A stretch of DNA of 64,000 nt from Typhlomys cinereus (Eukaryota > Chordata > Mammalia > Rodentia > Platacanthomyidae). How positions within the stretch are numbered: the stretch's first letter is position 1; each line of letters begins with the position of its first letter. Positions 41,880 to 55,300 of the stretch are shown one piece after another. The translations under genes were made by a program, and so were the position numbers. The DNA lies in contig JALPQD010000159.1 of assembly GCA_023101885.1 (NCBI GenBank), positions 834,566 through 898,565 of the forward strand, in the 5' to 3' direction. The notes below the pieces were generated by a model, which did no database searches, was not told the origin of the DNA, and saw only the letters and a program-made list of their open reading frames with translations.

Positions 41880-44100
41880 TTAGCAGTTGTTTTATTTATT
41901 TACTTAACTGTGTTCCTTCATCTCTTGGGGTCTTCTTTCTTCTACCCTCCAAATTATTTTCCTTGTGGTTATAATCAATATTATAGAGATTAACGGCTTA
42001 GTACTAGGTTCAACTTATAAGGGAAAACATGCAATGTCTGCTGTTTTTCTGTGCCTGAGATACTTCACTCAATATAAGTTCTTCCAACTCCATCCATTTA
42101 TCAGCAAATTTAATTATTTAATTTTTTGATAGTTGTTTAGCATTCCCCTGTGTATACGTACCACATTTTCCTTATCCATTTGTCAACTGTTGGGTATTTA
42201 GGTTGATTCCATGACTTTGCTATTGTGAATAGTTCTGCACCGAACATAGACATACATGTGTCTCTATAGTAAGATGAAGTATTCTTTGAGAATATTTTCA
42301 GTAGTGGTATAGCTGGGCCATATGGCATTTTGATTTTTAGTTTCTTTAGAAACTTTCATACTGATCTCCAGAGCAGTTGTACAAGACTGTATTACCACCA
42401 GCAATATATGAGGGTTCCCCTCCCCTCATATCCTCTTTATCATTTGTTGAATGTGTTTGGATTTTAGCCATTCTAACAGAGATGAGTTGATACCTCAGGA
42501 TGGTTTTGATTTGCATTTCCCTGATGACTAGGTGAATGAAACATTTTTAAGGTACTTGGAAATTTTAATTTTTTCCTGGGAAAATCTTTTAAATTCCAAG
42601 CTCCATTTTTTAATTGGAGTGTTTAACTCCTTGGTGTTTTTTGAGATCTTTATTTGCTCTGGATATTAGTCCTCTATCAGATGTGTGGTTAGTGAACAAT
42701 TTTTCCCATTCTGTGGTTGTCCTTTTATTCAGTTAACAATATGTTTTGTTTCATAGAAGCTCTTAAATTTCATGAAATCAGATTGAGGGAATTCCCTATT
42801 CTTTCTTCTGGTGTTTTTATTGTCTCTGTTCTAATATTAAGGTCCTTGATCCATTGGGAGTTGAGTTTTATACAAGGTTACAATTAAGGGTCCAGTTTTA
42901 ATCTTCTGCATATAGATACCGAGTTTGGCCAGCACTTTTTCTTGAAGATGCTATCTTTTTTCTAATGGTTTTACTGAACACTTATGTCCAAAACCACATA
43001 ACTTTAGTTATATGAACTGACATCGTGATCTGAGTCAAATCATAATCCACATAGACCTGACCAAACTCTACTGAACCTTCCATCCTAGCACTGAGGAATA
43101 CACATTTTTTTCAGCAGCCCGTGGAACTTGCTCCAAAATAGAACACATATTGAGCCACAAAGAAAGCCTCCATATATACGAGAAAATTGAAATTATATCC
43201 TTTACATTATCAGATCACCACAGAATAAAGCTAGACATCCACAGCAGGGCAAATGACAGAAAATACACAAATTCTTGGAAATTAAATATCATGACACTGA
43301 ATGAAAAATGGGTTCAGCCAGAAATCAAAATGGAAATTCAAAAATTCCTAGACGTGCATGATAATGAAAATACAACATGCCAAAATCTCTGGGACACAAT
43401 AAAGACTGTCCAAGAGGAAAGTTTGTAGAACTCAATGCCTATATCAAAAATGGAAACATCACAATTAAATAACAATGTAACTTAAAGCTTTAGAGAAACA
43501 AGAAAACCCAATCCTAAAAAGCAGTAGGCAATCAGAGATTAATAAAACCAGGGAAAAATAACTGAAACCAAGATAAGTAAAACAATATTAAAAAACAACC
43601 AAACAAAGAGCTTGTTCTTTAAAAAAATCAGTAATATTGATAAGTCCTTAGCCAAATTAGCCAAAACCATAAGAGAAAAAAACCCAAACTAATAATATTA
43701 AAGATGAAAGTGGAGTTATTATACCTGATATTAAGAAAATACAGAGAATCACAAGGTCATATTGCAAAAACCTATACTCCACAAAATTTGATAATTACAA
43801 AGAAATATATGAATTTCTAAATACTCCCAACTCACTAAAATTCAATCAGGGTGAATTGAATTATTTAAATAGTCCTTTATCAATAGATGAAGTTAAAGAA
43901 GTAATTACAAATCTTTCCCACCAAATAAAGCTTAGAACCAGATGGATTCAGTGCAGAATTCTACCAGATATTTAAAGAACAAATAACACCACTACTCTTT
44001 AAGTTATTCCATAAAATAGCAAAAAAAAAAAAAAAGGGAAAACTTCCAAACTCTATGAGGCTAATGTACAAAGATACCCAAACCAAATAAAGATTCAGTA
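41880..44100 (-). mobile_element. Inverted (twin-primed) L1 insertion, ORF2 pieces
   Basis: 41990-43055 is minus-strand ORF2 C-terminus plus the start of the 3' UTR (a 63-codon remnant at 42137-42328 still reads MPYGPAIPLLKIFSKN, equivalent to the copy A frame at 37981). At about 43055 the orientation flips. 43057-44100 is plus-strand ORF2 from the endonuclease end (SDHHRIKLDIHSR at about 43210-43248) to before the RT. In copy A coordinates the pieces match about 35010-36060 and 37180-38320. Both are too decayed to code. Confidence 0.8.
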
Positions 44101-44884
44101 ACCTTTTCTAGTTTGCTAATAAGAGAACCATATTACCAAGGAGATAAATGAAATTCAGCAGGTCTCTTGACATTTGATTATCAGAAACAAGACTTTGTAT
44201 AGTTCTTTAAAATCTCTTCCAGAATTGTTTTCTTGATACTATCCCATCACCAATTACTCTCTCCTTGTTCACATTATTGATATTGCTTCATCCCTGCTCA
44301 TCCAGGAAAAGCACTGCTTACATAAAAACACCCAAATAGGTATACTCCTCAGAAGATTCCTTGACAATGTCTCTGGCCTTATAACAAAGGAATTTTTACC
44401 ACAAGTTAATTCACAATCCTATTTTATGCTTCTGCAGGAGTTCATGGTATGACCAATTTGATAGGATTTATAAGGTAATGATTAGGTTCTGCAAAAGGGT
44501 TAAAATTCTTCAACAGGAGTTAACTGTAAAATGATACTCAGCAATACAAAATGGAAATAGAAGACTTTTATGATCCATCTGCAAAAAGAACACCTGAACA
44601 ACTTTTCTACTACCAATAATTTGGCATAATAATGACTTAAAATTGTGAAGAAACCAGAAAAATACGAATTTCCTGCAGAAATGAGTGTTTATGTATCATA
44701 GACAACAGTCAAAGTAAGTCTGGTAAAAAGCAGCTTCGCTATGTATTAATGGATCCCAGAGCAAGAAGAGAACACTAGAAATGACATAATGAGTACATCT
44801 GCCAGAAGTTTTGCAGACTCATGTGAAGCATGGTGTTGGGGATTCCTCAAAATAAAGGGAAACTTTGCATTACTGTTCTCAGGG
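44101..44884. other. No feature recognised
   Basis: Unassigned sequence, no supported gene. Confidence 0.4.
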
Positions 44885-45215
44885 CTGTGAGCAAATATCT
44901 AGCAACAAGCATCCTAAGGGAGGAAGGGTTTATTTTGGCTTATGATTTAATAAGTTATACCATTCATTATGGCAGAGAGGCATGACAGTAGGATCATACT
45001 GAGGTTGGTCACTTTGCACTTGACGTCAGAAGAATTGAATGAAGAGAAAAGGATATGTGGCTATGAGTCCTCAATATCTGTTCTTCACTGACTGACTCTT
45101 TCTCTCACAAGGCTCCATCTCTGAAAGGTTGCATAACTTTCACAAATAGTTCCAGCACCAGGAAACTAAGTATTCAAATGCATGAGCTCATGGGACTTAT
45201 TTCACATTCAAAATT
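44885..45215. repeat. Old dispersed repeat, class undetermined
   Basis: GGGCTGTGAGCAAATATCTA, GAGGAAGGGTTTATTTTGGC-type block and CATGAGCTCATGGGACTTAT match a frequent rodent repeat pattern. Related to 105-400 near the window start. Confidence 0.45.
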
Positions 45216-46264
45216 CAGTGTATTTCCAGAGAATTAATAGATAACCACCATTCCAGCAGATTTAGGTGTTATTCTTTTACATATGTATATATATGTATGT
45301 ATATATGTAACATTTTAAGACATACACCCTGCCTACAGAAACTTTTAGCAAGTAGTAATCAGAGACAGGAGAGCAAATCCCCATGTTTTTGGCAGCTTAC
45401 CTGCACAAACATGATTTATTAAAATTATTACAAGGCTTTGGACATTGAAGAAATCTTGTTTAATAGTGGTTGACTCACCGTGTTGCCAAGTCATTGATAA
45501 AACCTTTTTTCCTTCACGCTATTATATTCATACTCTCTGATGGAAAATTCTGAGTTTGTACTTTAATAGGAAAAATAACTGTCATTTCCTTCTTTATTCA
45601 TTTCTGAATGTCTTTAACAGTATATCTTAATTGCACTTATTCAGTCTCAGGTACAAACTCTAAAGAATCCATTGTATGAGACTCTGTAGATTACTGATAA
45701 CATCAGCAAAGACGAGAGTGAGGAAAACTTATTTGTTTATATAGAATTATCAAGATAACAAAAACTCTTGGTCCATTTTAATTACAAAGTCGACATCATT
45801 CTACAAAAATGCACAGTTGGAATATTGATAGTCGGAAATTTTTTCTAAGTCAAACAGCAGAAAAATTCAGTCATGCCAAGCTATGCATCTTTCTTCTTAA
45901 GTGAGTACTCTTTAAAGGTCTGTCTGCCTGAGTGTCAACTTGTTCCTTTGATAGAAGTGAGAAGCTTCTGAAAACTAAGCAAAGTTATAGTCCTCACTAC
46001 TAGACATGATAAAGATAATTTCCTAGCTGCAATTTTCTTGGTTTGCCAGCCTATTTTATAGTCTTTGCTTAGTTTCACTGAAGGTCAACTTGCACACCCT
46101 ATTTATTTAGTTTCTGAAATGATCAGTCTACCAACACTTCATATGATTTATAAAATTAATGCAAATTCTCTTTATCAATGTAAATGTAGTATATTCCCAG
46201 TCTTATATGAAAAAGTAAAGGAAAAGAAAATTCATATATATAATAAATATATGAATTTTGTCAG
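45216..46264. other. No gene; AT-rich unassigned sequence
   Basis: A short (TATG/TATA) run at 45280-45308. Nothing else recognised. Confidence 0.4.
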
Positions 46265-46640
46265 TCATCAATAAAAATGAAATTATGGAATTTGTGAGAA
46301 AATGAATGGAACTGGAAAGCATTATATTAAGTGAAGTAACACATGAAGAGAAAGACAAATAATATATTTTCTGTTTCAATATAGATCCTAACTTCTGTTA
46401 CTTTGCATACATATGTGGCTGTAACGATTGATAAAATCAAATAACTAGAATTAGGATGGGGAAAATAGTCTTGAGAACAGGAAAGTAGAGAACAGAAAAC
46501 AATAGAGTTTATGGGGAGTACTGGGGATGAAAGAACAGAACAGGGGATGGCAGCATCCAGAGAGGAAAAGATCAATAAAAACTTAATAGGTATGAAATCT
46601 TTGTGCAGAAAACTGTTGATTCGTGAACTAGTAAAATATA
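46265..46640 (+). mobile_element. Old L1 3' end
   Basis: GAAATTATGGAATTTGTGAG, AAAATGAATGGAACTGGAAA and TTATATTAAGTGAAGTAACA are the conserved end of ORF2. A purine-rich stretch (46450-46570), GGTATGAAATCTTTGTGC and an A-rich end follow. Confidence 0.65.
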
Positions 46641-48894
46641 ACAATAAAATATGAAGTGACTTAGACATGCCCATTGCTTACTTTGTTATTAAGTTGTTGA
46701 GAATCTCCTATTGTCTAAATAAACATGCTTCTAAAAAACAAGATAAGATCTGTGTGTTAAAACACCAAAAATTACTGTAAATCTAGATTTGAATTTCAAT
46801 GGATACAATAGGTTAAGACTGAAAAATACAGAACTTCTATCTTGTCTAGTAATGTTAATTATTCTTAGTCATTACTAAATTAAACAGTTAGACATGGTCA
46901 TCTAACCTCTGTGCTTTCTTCCCCTATTAGCCAAACCTGACGGACCAAAACCTATTCTGTGTAGTCTCACCATGGTGAAATATTGATAGTGAATGAGCAC
47001 TTAAAGATGAAGTGAATTTTTATTGCATGTGCATTTTCCAAAGCTAAAAATCCTTTGCAGACACTCTGGAGAACTTCCAAAGGCTATATATTCTTGAGAT
47101 CTTGAATTTATGTCACATTTATTCTATAGCTTAGTGTATAAAGGGATTCTAAATTAGCAAATTTATATACCACATATTGATACAATCATAAACTGAAAGC
47201 TAGATATTATTGTATTTATAATTTATCTTTGCATAATCTTACTCGTTCAACAATCTCATGAAAGTTCAAATTCTGAATTACTCTTGAATCAGAAAATTCT
47301 TTTATCTTCAAATTGACAGTGTTTATATACTCTCAAATGCATTAATTTTTAAAAGTTTTCAGTTTGTTGTCATAGTTTTTAAAGCACTGAATATTTGTGT
47401 TATACGATTTTATTTTTCCCCCCAATGTCCTATGTTTCCTTCATAAATAGTTTCTTGAAATATATCTCTGGTAGTTCCTTCCTCTTTCTGTTTGACAATT
47501 CTCTAACTTCCTAGAATACTTACTTCCCTGAGGGCTGCTTGTGAGATTGGAGACAACTGTCTCATACTCATATCATTCCAAAAGTTGTTGACCTCTGCCA
47601 TCTTAGGCATCAATGAGAGTTTGCACATTTATCTACTCAAGTGGTATTTACTGGGTATGCCTAGGATAGTGATTGTGCCAGTTACTGCTTTATGTTTTGA
47701 TGGCATAGCAGTGTGAGGAAATGTCCTAGCTATAATGAAACATGTTTCAATGAGAGAACTGAAGCATGATGATGATACGTGCTATTTTGATAAAGAAAAT
47801 GGACAAGAATGGAGTAAATATGTAGGAATTAATTTACTGACACATGGCACTGGCCTTTCTCTACCCTCTATCCTCTATCCTGTTTCCAGACACTGAAAAT
47901 ATAGACATTTTAGCATAATTACATAAGTATTTTCCTTCTCCAGATGACATGTGTTTCACTATATTTTACAGTATTCACATTGTTGTTTGTAATCCTCTGT
48001 CTTCTTTTTCCAAAAAGGTCGTGCTGCCTATGGCCTATGCTTTCTATCCACCATGTTCTACAGTGCCCTCATTGATCTGTGCTTGTGAAATGTAGTTTAT
48101 CTTGGAAACTCAATCCAGGTTTTTTTTTAAAGGGTTTCAGTTTTGACTAATGTACTTGCAAGGGAAACTTAATTTGGTCCATTTTTAAAAGCTTGTGCCC
48201 TATCAACATTTCACCATAGAAGAGGAAATATCTGAAGAAATACTATACTTCCCTGAGGAATTATTGAAGGCTAAGGCCAAATAGGAGAAGGGAGTTTTCA
48301 TCCTCAACAATTCACCTACTGAGATGTCATCAATTCCCCAGCAAGTAATCAGGCACCTGCTAGTACAGAGATCCAAGATAAAACCCCAGTACCTACACAC
48401 ACACACACGTAGAAGTGAAATTAACAGAGGGATTGACTGAAAGGGAGAAAATATAAAATGGGACAGGAGTATATGAGTACATATGTATATATGAGTAGTA
48501 AGGAATGAAAACAGAGAAATACATTGCATTTCTTATGAGCCACTCTGCTTTCAACCCCCAGAAGCTGATTGCAGTGACTAATGTCTTACTTTTTCACCTG
48601 GAAAATGGATCTTTAAATCATATTTCTTCATGTTTTGAAATGTGTATTTTAATCTATATCAATTTATTTCCTATTTGTTTTTTATGCTCCTTAATTTCTT
48701 TAAAAATCTTTTCACAATTTGATGTATCTTTTGGAAAAATGATATTTGTATTCTGGAATCTTAGAACTGGATTCCATCTCTTCAGAATGTTATATATTCT
48801 AGGACAATGTGAATCTTATGAACCAAATGGTTATGCATTTTTTCTTTGTCTTTTTTATATGATTCTGGGAACTAAGGATTTCTTCAGATGGTAA
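46641..48894. other. No gene; AT-rich unassigned sequence
   Basis: The longest frame, 48505-48894 (129 codons, plus), is Phe/Leu/Ile-rich with no motif and no conserved neighbours, so I do not call it. A weak MIR-like string may occur at 47640-47700. Confidence 0.45.
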
Positions 48895-48950
48895 CTGTCT
48901 AGTATACAAGTGCTCTGCTACTGAGCAATTTCCTCAGTCTTTCATTTTTA
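48895..48950 (-). repeat. ID/B2-type SINE head fragment
   Basis: AAGTGCTCTGCTACTGAGCA followed by TTTCCTCAGTC is the reverse of a tRNA-like SINE head with an A-box-like core. Very short. Confidence 0.45.
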
Positions 48951-50433
48951 AGAAAGAACATTAAAAAGTTGCTTATGTTATGTAAAAGCAATATAAGATT
49001 GCAGCATAGATTTAAGCAGCATAGATTGTGTTAACAATGACACTAATTATAATCAGTAAATTGATGGCTCTGAGTATTACCCACAAGCAAGCATACTCAG
49101 AAATAATATAACATTTTTGTTATGCAATAACCTTCCCTTAACTGCATATTTTAGGTACTTGGTTTAAGTCTATACTGCTTCTACTATATACAGTCAACCT
49201 CTAAGAAATCAAATCCCAGTTTTATATATATGTATGAAAGCTTTTATTCAGATATGTTCTTACAGAATTCATGTGTTATAACTTAACCAATCCCTAATGC
49301 ACATTGTTAGTATTTGGAGGCAGCTTAGATTAGCAAAATCATTGAGCTATTGACAGCTTTACTAGAAAAGGAGACCCAGGTCAACCTGCTGGTTCTGAAG
49401 CACCTGATGATGACTTCCATTGAGATCCAATGTAGCTAGATATTGTCCCAGATATTTATGTCATGGTGTTGGACTTCCTAGCCATCAAACATGGATTCAA
49501 AACTACCCGTGATGTTTAAAAACCTACAATCTTTGTATTTTTTTAGTTACAGCCACCAACATTGAGATAATTCAATGACAATAAAGTTCCTTTGGTGAAA
49601 ACCATCATTAATTCTGTGATATTTCCTATAAGTGAGACACATGAAAAAAATCTAATTCTTTTAAATTATATTGGAATAGTTCTCTTGAGTATTCAGTATT
49701 ATAACAAATACTCCCCATTATTTACTTCTACCATTCCTGTTCCCTAAGTATAGCTTTTCTTACAGTTTGCAAGTTCGGGTTCTAATCATTTCTTAGCATT
49801 TTTCTGACATACCTTGTCAATTTAATGACAAACAAGACAATTTCTTCTTCTAAACTTTTTTATAGTTATTATCTTTTCACTATTCTGCTATACACATTAT
49901 CTTCTGAAATCATAATTCCTTATTAATGAGTTTGATTAAGTGATAAGTGCCAAGTACTGTTATCCTTTTAAATAAAGTGATTTCCTGGAAAAAAACACAC
50001 ATATGAAATTATTATAGCTAAAAGCCAGATACTTTGAGATTTAGATTGATTATGTATTCAGAAATACATGGCTCTAAAACAAATCTTTCTTAAACTATAT
50101 CATACTTCTGCAGTAGCAGCTATATAATGGGACCTTGAATATATATGTGCATTACTTTGTCAAATGCTACATAAATGGAAATGTATTGATTTATATAAAC
50201 ATTTCATTGTGCTTGTCCTATTTATCTTCAAGGTGCTTTAGTAGATTCAGGAAATACTAAGATGGACAAATCTAATGCAAAATGGGAAAAAAGTAAAAAA
50301 AAAAAAAGAGACAAAAATATGCTGTAAGAAGTGATTCAATTGAAATGGTACTACCTTGATTAACATGAGGAAAAGTTTTAGGTTAGTACCAATTCCTAAA
50401 GCTGTTCTAAAAGGATGGACTGAGTTAACAGAA
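48951..50433. other. No gene; AT-rich sequence upstream of L1 copy B
   Basis: No supported gene or named repeat. Confidence 0.45.
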
Positions 50434-50447
50434 AGAAAGAAAAAGGT

Positions 50448-51268
50448 CCTTGCTCCTTCCCACCTGCCTCTCTGCCCCACCACTGCTCCCAGCCCTCCAT
50501 CCCAGGTGACTTCACCCAGCCCCCCCAAGTGGCCCCGGGTCCCAGCGGCACACAGGCTGACTCCGGTTTTTGCCTGGGCCATGCCCCGGCCCCGGCCCCT
50601 TACTTCCTCTCACCCGCCTGTCCCCCCAACCAGAGAGGACTTGCTAACATTCCTCCATCCTTGGAGCTTGGGTGGGCCACTAAGCCAAGTCCAGGTCCCA
50701 GATGAATAATTCTGCCATCAACATCAGCCCCTCTGCCTCTCCGGCCCACCAGAGACCCATGCATGTTGTCCACGGAAGACACACTACTACTCAGAATTCA
50801 ATAGAGTACAAAGGAAACTCAAGGGACAAAGGCCATACAACTGAAGCCCTCTACAATCATCCTATCACATGGGAGAGATTCTTTACATCCAGCCCAAAGA
50901 TAAGTAAACGACCTTTTTTTCAATTTACTGTTCCTTTCTAGTATTAATTGCTGTAGATCAACTTTTCCATACATCCATTGCAAAAACATACAAATCCAGG
51001 GAGTACACCACTCACTCTCACATATCACCAAGATACTAAATTGTAAAAGTGCACTACCATACTAATATTCACCCACAGTCTACTTAACCTGACTTAACTG
51101 ATGTACTAAAAACCTAATAGACTCATCTAGGAAGTAACAATAACAAAACACAAACATATCCAATCCAAGGCAAGCACTAGTAATAACTGCTCAAGTGTAA
51201 TTACACCAACTAAATCAGTTCAGTTAAAAACACACAGTAACTGAAAGATCCTAAGAAACAAAACAACA
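50448..51268 (+). promoter_or_regulatory. L1 copy B 5' UTR, GC-rich units
   Basis: GC-rich from 50448 to about 50700, with a junction string TGCCTGGGCCATGCCC at 50571-50586 that parallels TGCCTGGGCCCTGCCC between units in copy A. Unit sequences differ more between copies than the ORFs do. A plus-strand frame starting MNNSAINISPSASPAHQRP (50702) parallels one in copy A at 32777, and an antisense frame covers 50600-50782. Confidence 0.7.
50600..50782 (-). other. Antisense open frame in the L1 copy B 5' UTR (ORF0-like)
   Basis: 60 codons from 50782, starting MSSVDNMHGSLVGRRGRG. The first ~31 residues align with residues 5 onward of the copy A antisense frame at 32525-32869. After the HLGPG string the two diverge and this one ends early. 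Coding status is unproven. Confidence 0.28.
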
Positions 51269-52270
51269 ATGTCCAAGTCAAAGTGCAGATCCATGAGCAA
51301 CAAAACCCAGGAAGACAAATCTCCCACCGAAAGAATTAACCCCATAATGATGGATTCCAACCAAAACAAATTCACAGAAAATAGCCAAGAAAACCACACC
51401 CAGGATAATGACTTTCATAGTGTGATCATTACCATGATTAATACTATGAAAGAAGAAATCCAAGAGGAGTTAAACAACCTCATCAATCACTTTGAACAGG
51501 AACACAACAGGCACTTGGAGAGGTTGAGAAAAACAGTTCAAGAAACAAAAGTAGGCATAGAGAAATTAAAAAAGTCTCCGGAAGAGTTTAAAATAGAACT
51601 AAAAGACAAGTTATCTTCAACCCAAAACTCAACAGAGAGTCTTACCAGCAGCACTAATGAGGCAGAAAATAGAATTTCAGATCTTGAAGACAAAGTGGGA
51701 GAATTAACCAGCTCAATGGAAGAGATTGTTAAAGCCAAAAAGATACTGAAGAGGAACATTCAAGAGATATGGGACGCCCTGAAGAAGCCTAACATGCGCA
51801 TTCATGGAAAACCAAAGAAAGAATCCCAAAATACCACACCTGAAGACATTTTTCAAATTATCATAAATGAAAACTTCTCTCAACTAAAGAATGAGAGGCC
51901 CATCCAAATACAAGAAGCATTTCACACTCCAAACAGATATGACCAAAATAGAAAAACACCATGGCAAATAATAGTGAAAACACTCCACATTCAAGACAAA
52001 GAACAGGTGCTGAGAGCTTCAAGAGAAAAAAAGCAAGACACTTTTAAAGGTATACCTATTAAAATAACAAATGACTACTCAATGGAAACAGTAAAAGCAA
52101 GAAGAGCTTGGAGAGACATATGTGAAGTATTAAATAAGCAAGAATGCCAACCCAGAATGATATACCCGGTAAAACTATCTGTCATGATTGAGGAAGAAAG
52201 AAAAGTTTTCCATCACAAAGACAACTTGAAGGGATACATGTCTACCAAACCAGGCCTTCAAAAATGCTAG
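51269..52270 (+). CDS. L1 ORF1 (RNA-binding protein), copy B, nearly intact
   Basis: 333 codons from ATG 51269 (MSKSKCRSMSNKTQED). ORF1p binds L1 RNA in the cytoplasmic particle as a coiled-coil trimer. Layout: charged N-terminal region (residues 1-60), coiled coil (about 65-165, with ISDLEDKVGELTSSMEEIVK), RRM-like domain (about 170-270) and C-terminal domain (about 275-333). Copy A reads on for about 25 more residues past the point where this frame ends. Here an A run has five A's instead of six (about 52259-52264), shifting the frame to end as PGLQKC. The single-base loss removes the end of the C-terminal domain, so it is probably impaired. Untranslated neighbours and ORF2 follow after about 120 bp. 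Confidence 0.85.
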   Translation: MSKSKCRSMSNKTQEDKSPTERINPIMMDSNQNKFTENSQENHTQDNDFHSVIITMINTMKEEIQEELNNLINHFEQEHNRHLERLRKTVQETKVGIEKLKKSPEEFKIELKDKLSSTQNSTESLTSSTNEAENRISDLEDKVGELTSSMEEIVKAKKILKRNIQEIWDALKKPNMRIHGKPKKESQNTTPEDIFQIIINENFSQLKNERPIQIQEAFHTPNRYDQNRKTPWQIIVKTLHIQDKEQVLRASREKKQDTFKGIPIKITNDYSMETVKARRAWRDICEVLNKQECQPRMIYPVKLSVMIEEERKVFHHKDNLKGYMSTKPGLQKC

Positions 52271-52388
52271 AAATGATACTGAAACTTGAAGAAAAGAACA
52301 AGCATATCCAAGAGGAAGAAGGGAAGGATAATATCACCTAAACATAAATGTCAAACGATATGCTTATAAAATCCACTAAACACAAAAA

Positions 52389-55300
52389 ATGCCCAGAATT
52401 AAAAATAATTTTTCCATTATAACATTAAATGTCAATGATATTAACTCACCGATTAAGAGAAACAGATTACAAACTTGGATTAAAAATCACAACCCATCAA
52501 TCTGCTGCCATCAGGAAACTCATCTCACCACAAAAGATATGCACATCCTAAAAATTAAAGGCTGGTCCAAAATTTTGCAAGCTAATGGAACCAGGAAACA
52601 GGCAGGGGTAGCCATTATGCTTTTGGACAAAGTGAACTTCAAATCCAAAAACATCATAAGAAACACAGATGGATACTACATTTTAGTCACAGGTACAATT
52701 CACCAGGAAGAATTCACAATACTGAACATATATGCACCCAATCTGGGCCTCTCCACACTCATTAAGAAAACCCTACAGCATATAAAACGAGAATTCAACC
52801 CTGAAATGATAATTCTTGGGGATTTCAACATGGGATAGATCAACAGGTCAAAAGCTTAACAGAGACACTTTGGAACTTAATCAAACCCTTAAAGAAATGG
52901 ACTTTACAGATCTCTATCAAACTTTTCATCCACACATCAAAGAATACACATTTTTCTCAGGAGCACACGGAACTTTCTCCAAAATAGATCACATATTGGG
53001 CCACAAAACGAATCTACACATATATAGGAAAGTTGAAATTCTAGCCTGTGCCCTATCAGACCACCACGGCCTAAAGGTGGACATCCACAACACAACAAAT
53101 ATCAGAAAATACACTAACTCTTGGAAACTTAACACTATGATGCTGAAAGAGAACTGAATTCAGGAAGAAATTAAAAAGGAAATTCAAGATTTCCTGAAAG
53201 CGAATGATAACGAAAATACAACTTACCAAAATCTCTGGGACACAATGAAGGCTGTCCTGAGAGGTAAGTTCATAGCTCTTAATGCCTACATCAAAAAAAT
53301 GAAAACATCAGAAATAAACAACTTAACAATGCTGCTTAACGCTTTAGAGAAACTAGAGCAATCTGATCCCAAAAGCAGCAGAAGAGAGTAGATTAGCAAA
53401 ATAAGGGGAGATATATCCAACATCAAAATTAGGAAAACGATAGAGAAAATCAACCAGTCCAAAAGCTGCTTCTTTGAAAAATCAATAAGATTGATACACC
53501 CCTAGCTAAATTAACTAAAAGTAAGAGAGAGAAAACCCAAATTAACAAAATTAGAAATGCAAATGGAGTTATCAGTACTGATACCCAAGAAATCCAGAGA
53601 ATTATAATGTCATACTACAAAAACTTATACTCTGTGATATGAAAACACAAAAGAGATGAATGAATTCCTAAGTAAATACAATTTACCTAAATTGAATCAG
53701 GAAGTGGTGAATCCTTTAAATAGTCCTATAACATATGAGGAAATCGGGGGCTGGAGAGGTGGCTCAGGGGTTAAGCTTATGCCTTGCAGGCAGAAGGCCT
53801 GCATTTCTGGCCCTGGTAGGGCGGAGCCTGTATATCACTGGACAGAGTAAACAAGGAGGAGGTGGAGGCATCCGTGGTGGTTCCTGAATTCGTCCGTGGT
53901 TCTACATACACACACATACATACACACATGCGCACACATGCACATGCACACAATTGAATAAAAAAAAAACATATGAGGAAATCAAGGAAGTAATCTCGAT
54001 TCTTCCCACCAAAAGTGTCCTGGACCAGATGAATTCAGCACAGAGGTCTACCAGACATTTAAGGAGTTAATAACACCAATATTCCTTAAACTGTTCCATC
54101 AAATATAAAGGAAGGAACACTACCTAATTTCTTCTATGAAGCTAATATCGTCTTAATCCCAAAACCTAATAAAGATAGATTCAAAAAAGAAAACTATAGG
54201 CCAATCTCTCTGATGAACACAGATGCAAAGATTCTCAACAAAGACTTAGCAAATTGGATTCAAAAATATATCAAAAAGATCATCCATAGGGATCAAGTAG
54301 GTTTTATCCCCAGCACACAAGGTTGGTTCAACATAGGCAAATCAATAAATGTAATTCATCATATAAACCAGTCCAAAGTCCAAGACCAAATGATTCTCTT
54401 GATAGATGCAGAAAAAGCATTTGACAAGATACAAAAGCCTATTATGATCAAAACCCTAGAGACAGTTGGAATGGAAGGAACTTTATTAATATAATAAAAG
54501 CTATACACATCAACCCTTCAGTAAGGATTATACTCAATGGAGAAAAACTTGAAGCATTCCCGCTTCGATCAGGAACTAGACAATGCTGTCCACTCTCACC
54601 ACTTCTATTCAACATTGTACTTGAAGACTTAGCTGAAGCCATAAGACAAGAAAGGGACATAAAAGGGATTCAAATCGGCAGGAAGAAGTCAAGCTATCCC
54701 TATTTGCAGATGACATGATCTTATACCTGAGTGATCCCAAAAACTCTTCTAGGAAGCTCCTGAAACTAATACAGATGTATAGCAGTGTGGCACGATACAA
54801 AATAAATGTACAAAAATCAGTGGCCTTCCTATATGCTCAGAATGAAAGAAGTGAAAAAGCCCTGAGAGAAGTAATCCTGTTTACTAGAGCCCCTAAAAAA
54901 TAGAAATATCTTGCTGCAAACCTAACACAGGAAGTAAGAGACCTTTATGGTGAAAACTTTAAAACCCTCAAGAATGAAATTGCAGAAGACACCAGAAGGT
55001 GGAAAGATTTCCCATGTTCCTGGATTGGCACAACCAACATGGAAAAATGACCATCCTACCAAAGGCAATATACAAATTCAATGCTATACCAATTATAATC
55101 CCAAAGCAATTCTTTAAAGAGGTTAACCAAACAATCTCAAAATTCATATGGAGGCACAAAAGGCCCAGGAGAGCAAAGACAATCCTCGATAACATAAACG
55201 GCTGGAGGTATCACCATACCAAACCTTAGTCTATACTACAAATCCATAGTTATAAAAACAGCCTGGTACTGGCTCCAAAATAGACACACAGATCAATGGA

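Noticed and set aside
48505..48894. A 129-codon plus-strand frame
   Set aside because: The composition is what AT-rich random sequence gives (Phe, Leu, Ile, Cys). There is no motif, no splice context and no related copy in the window.
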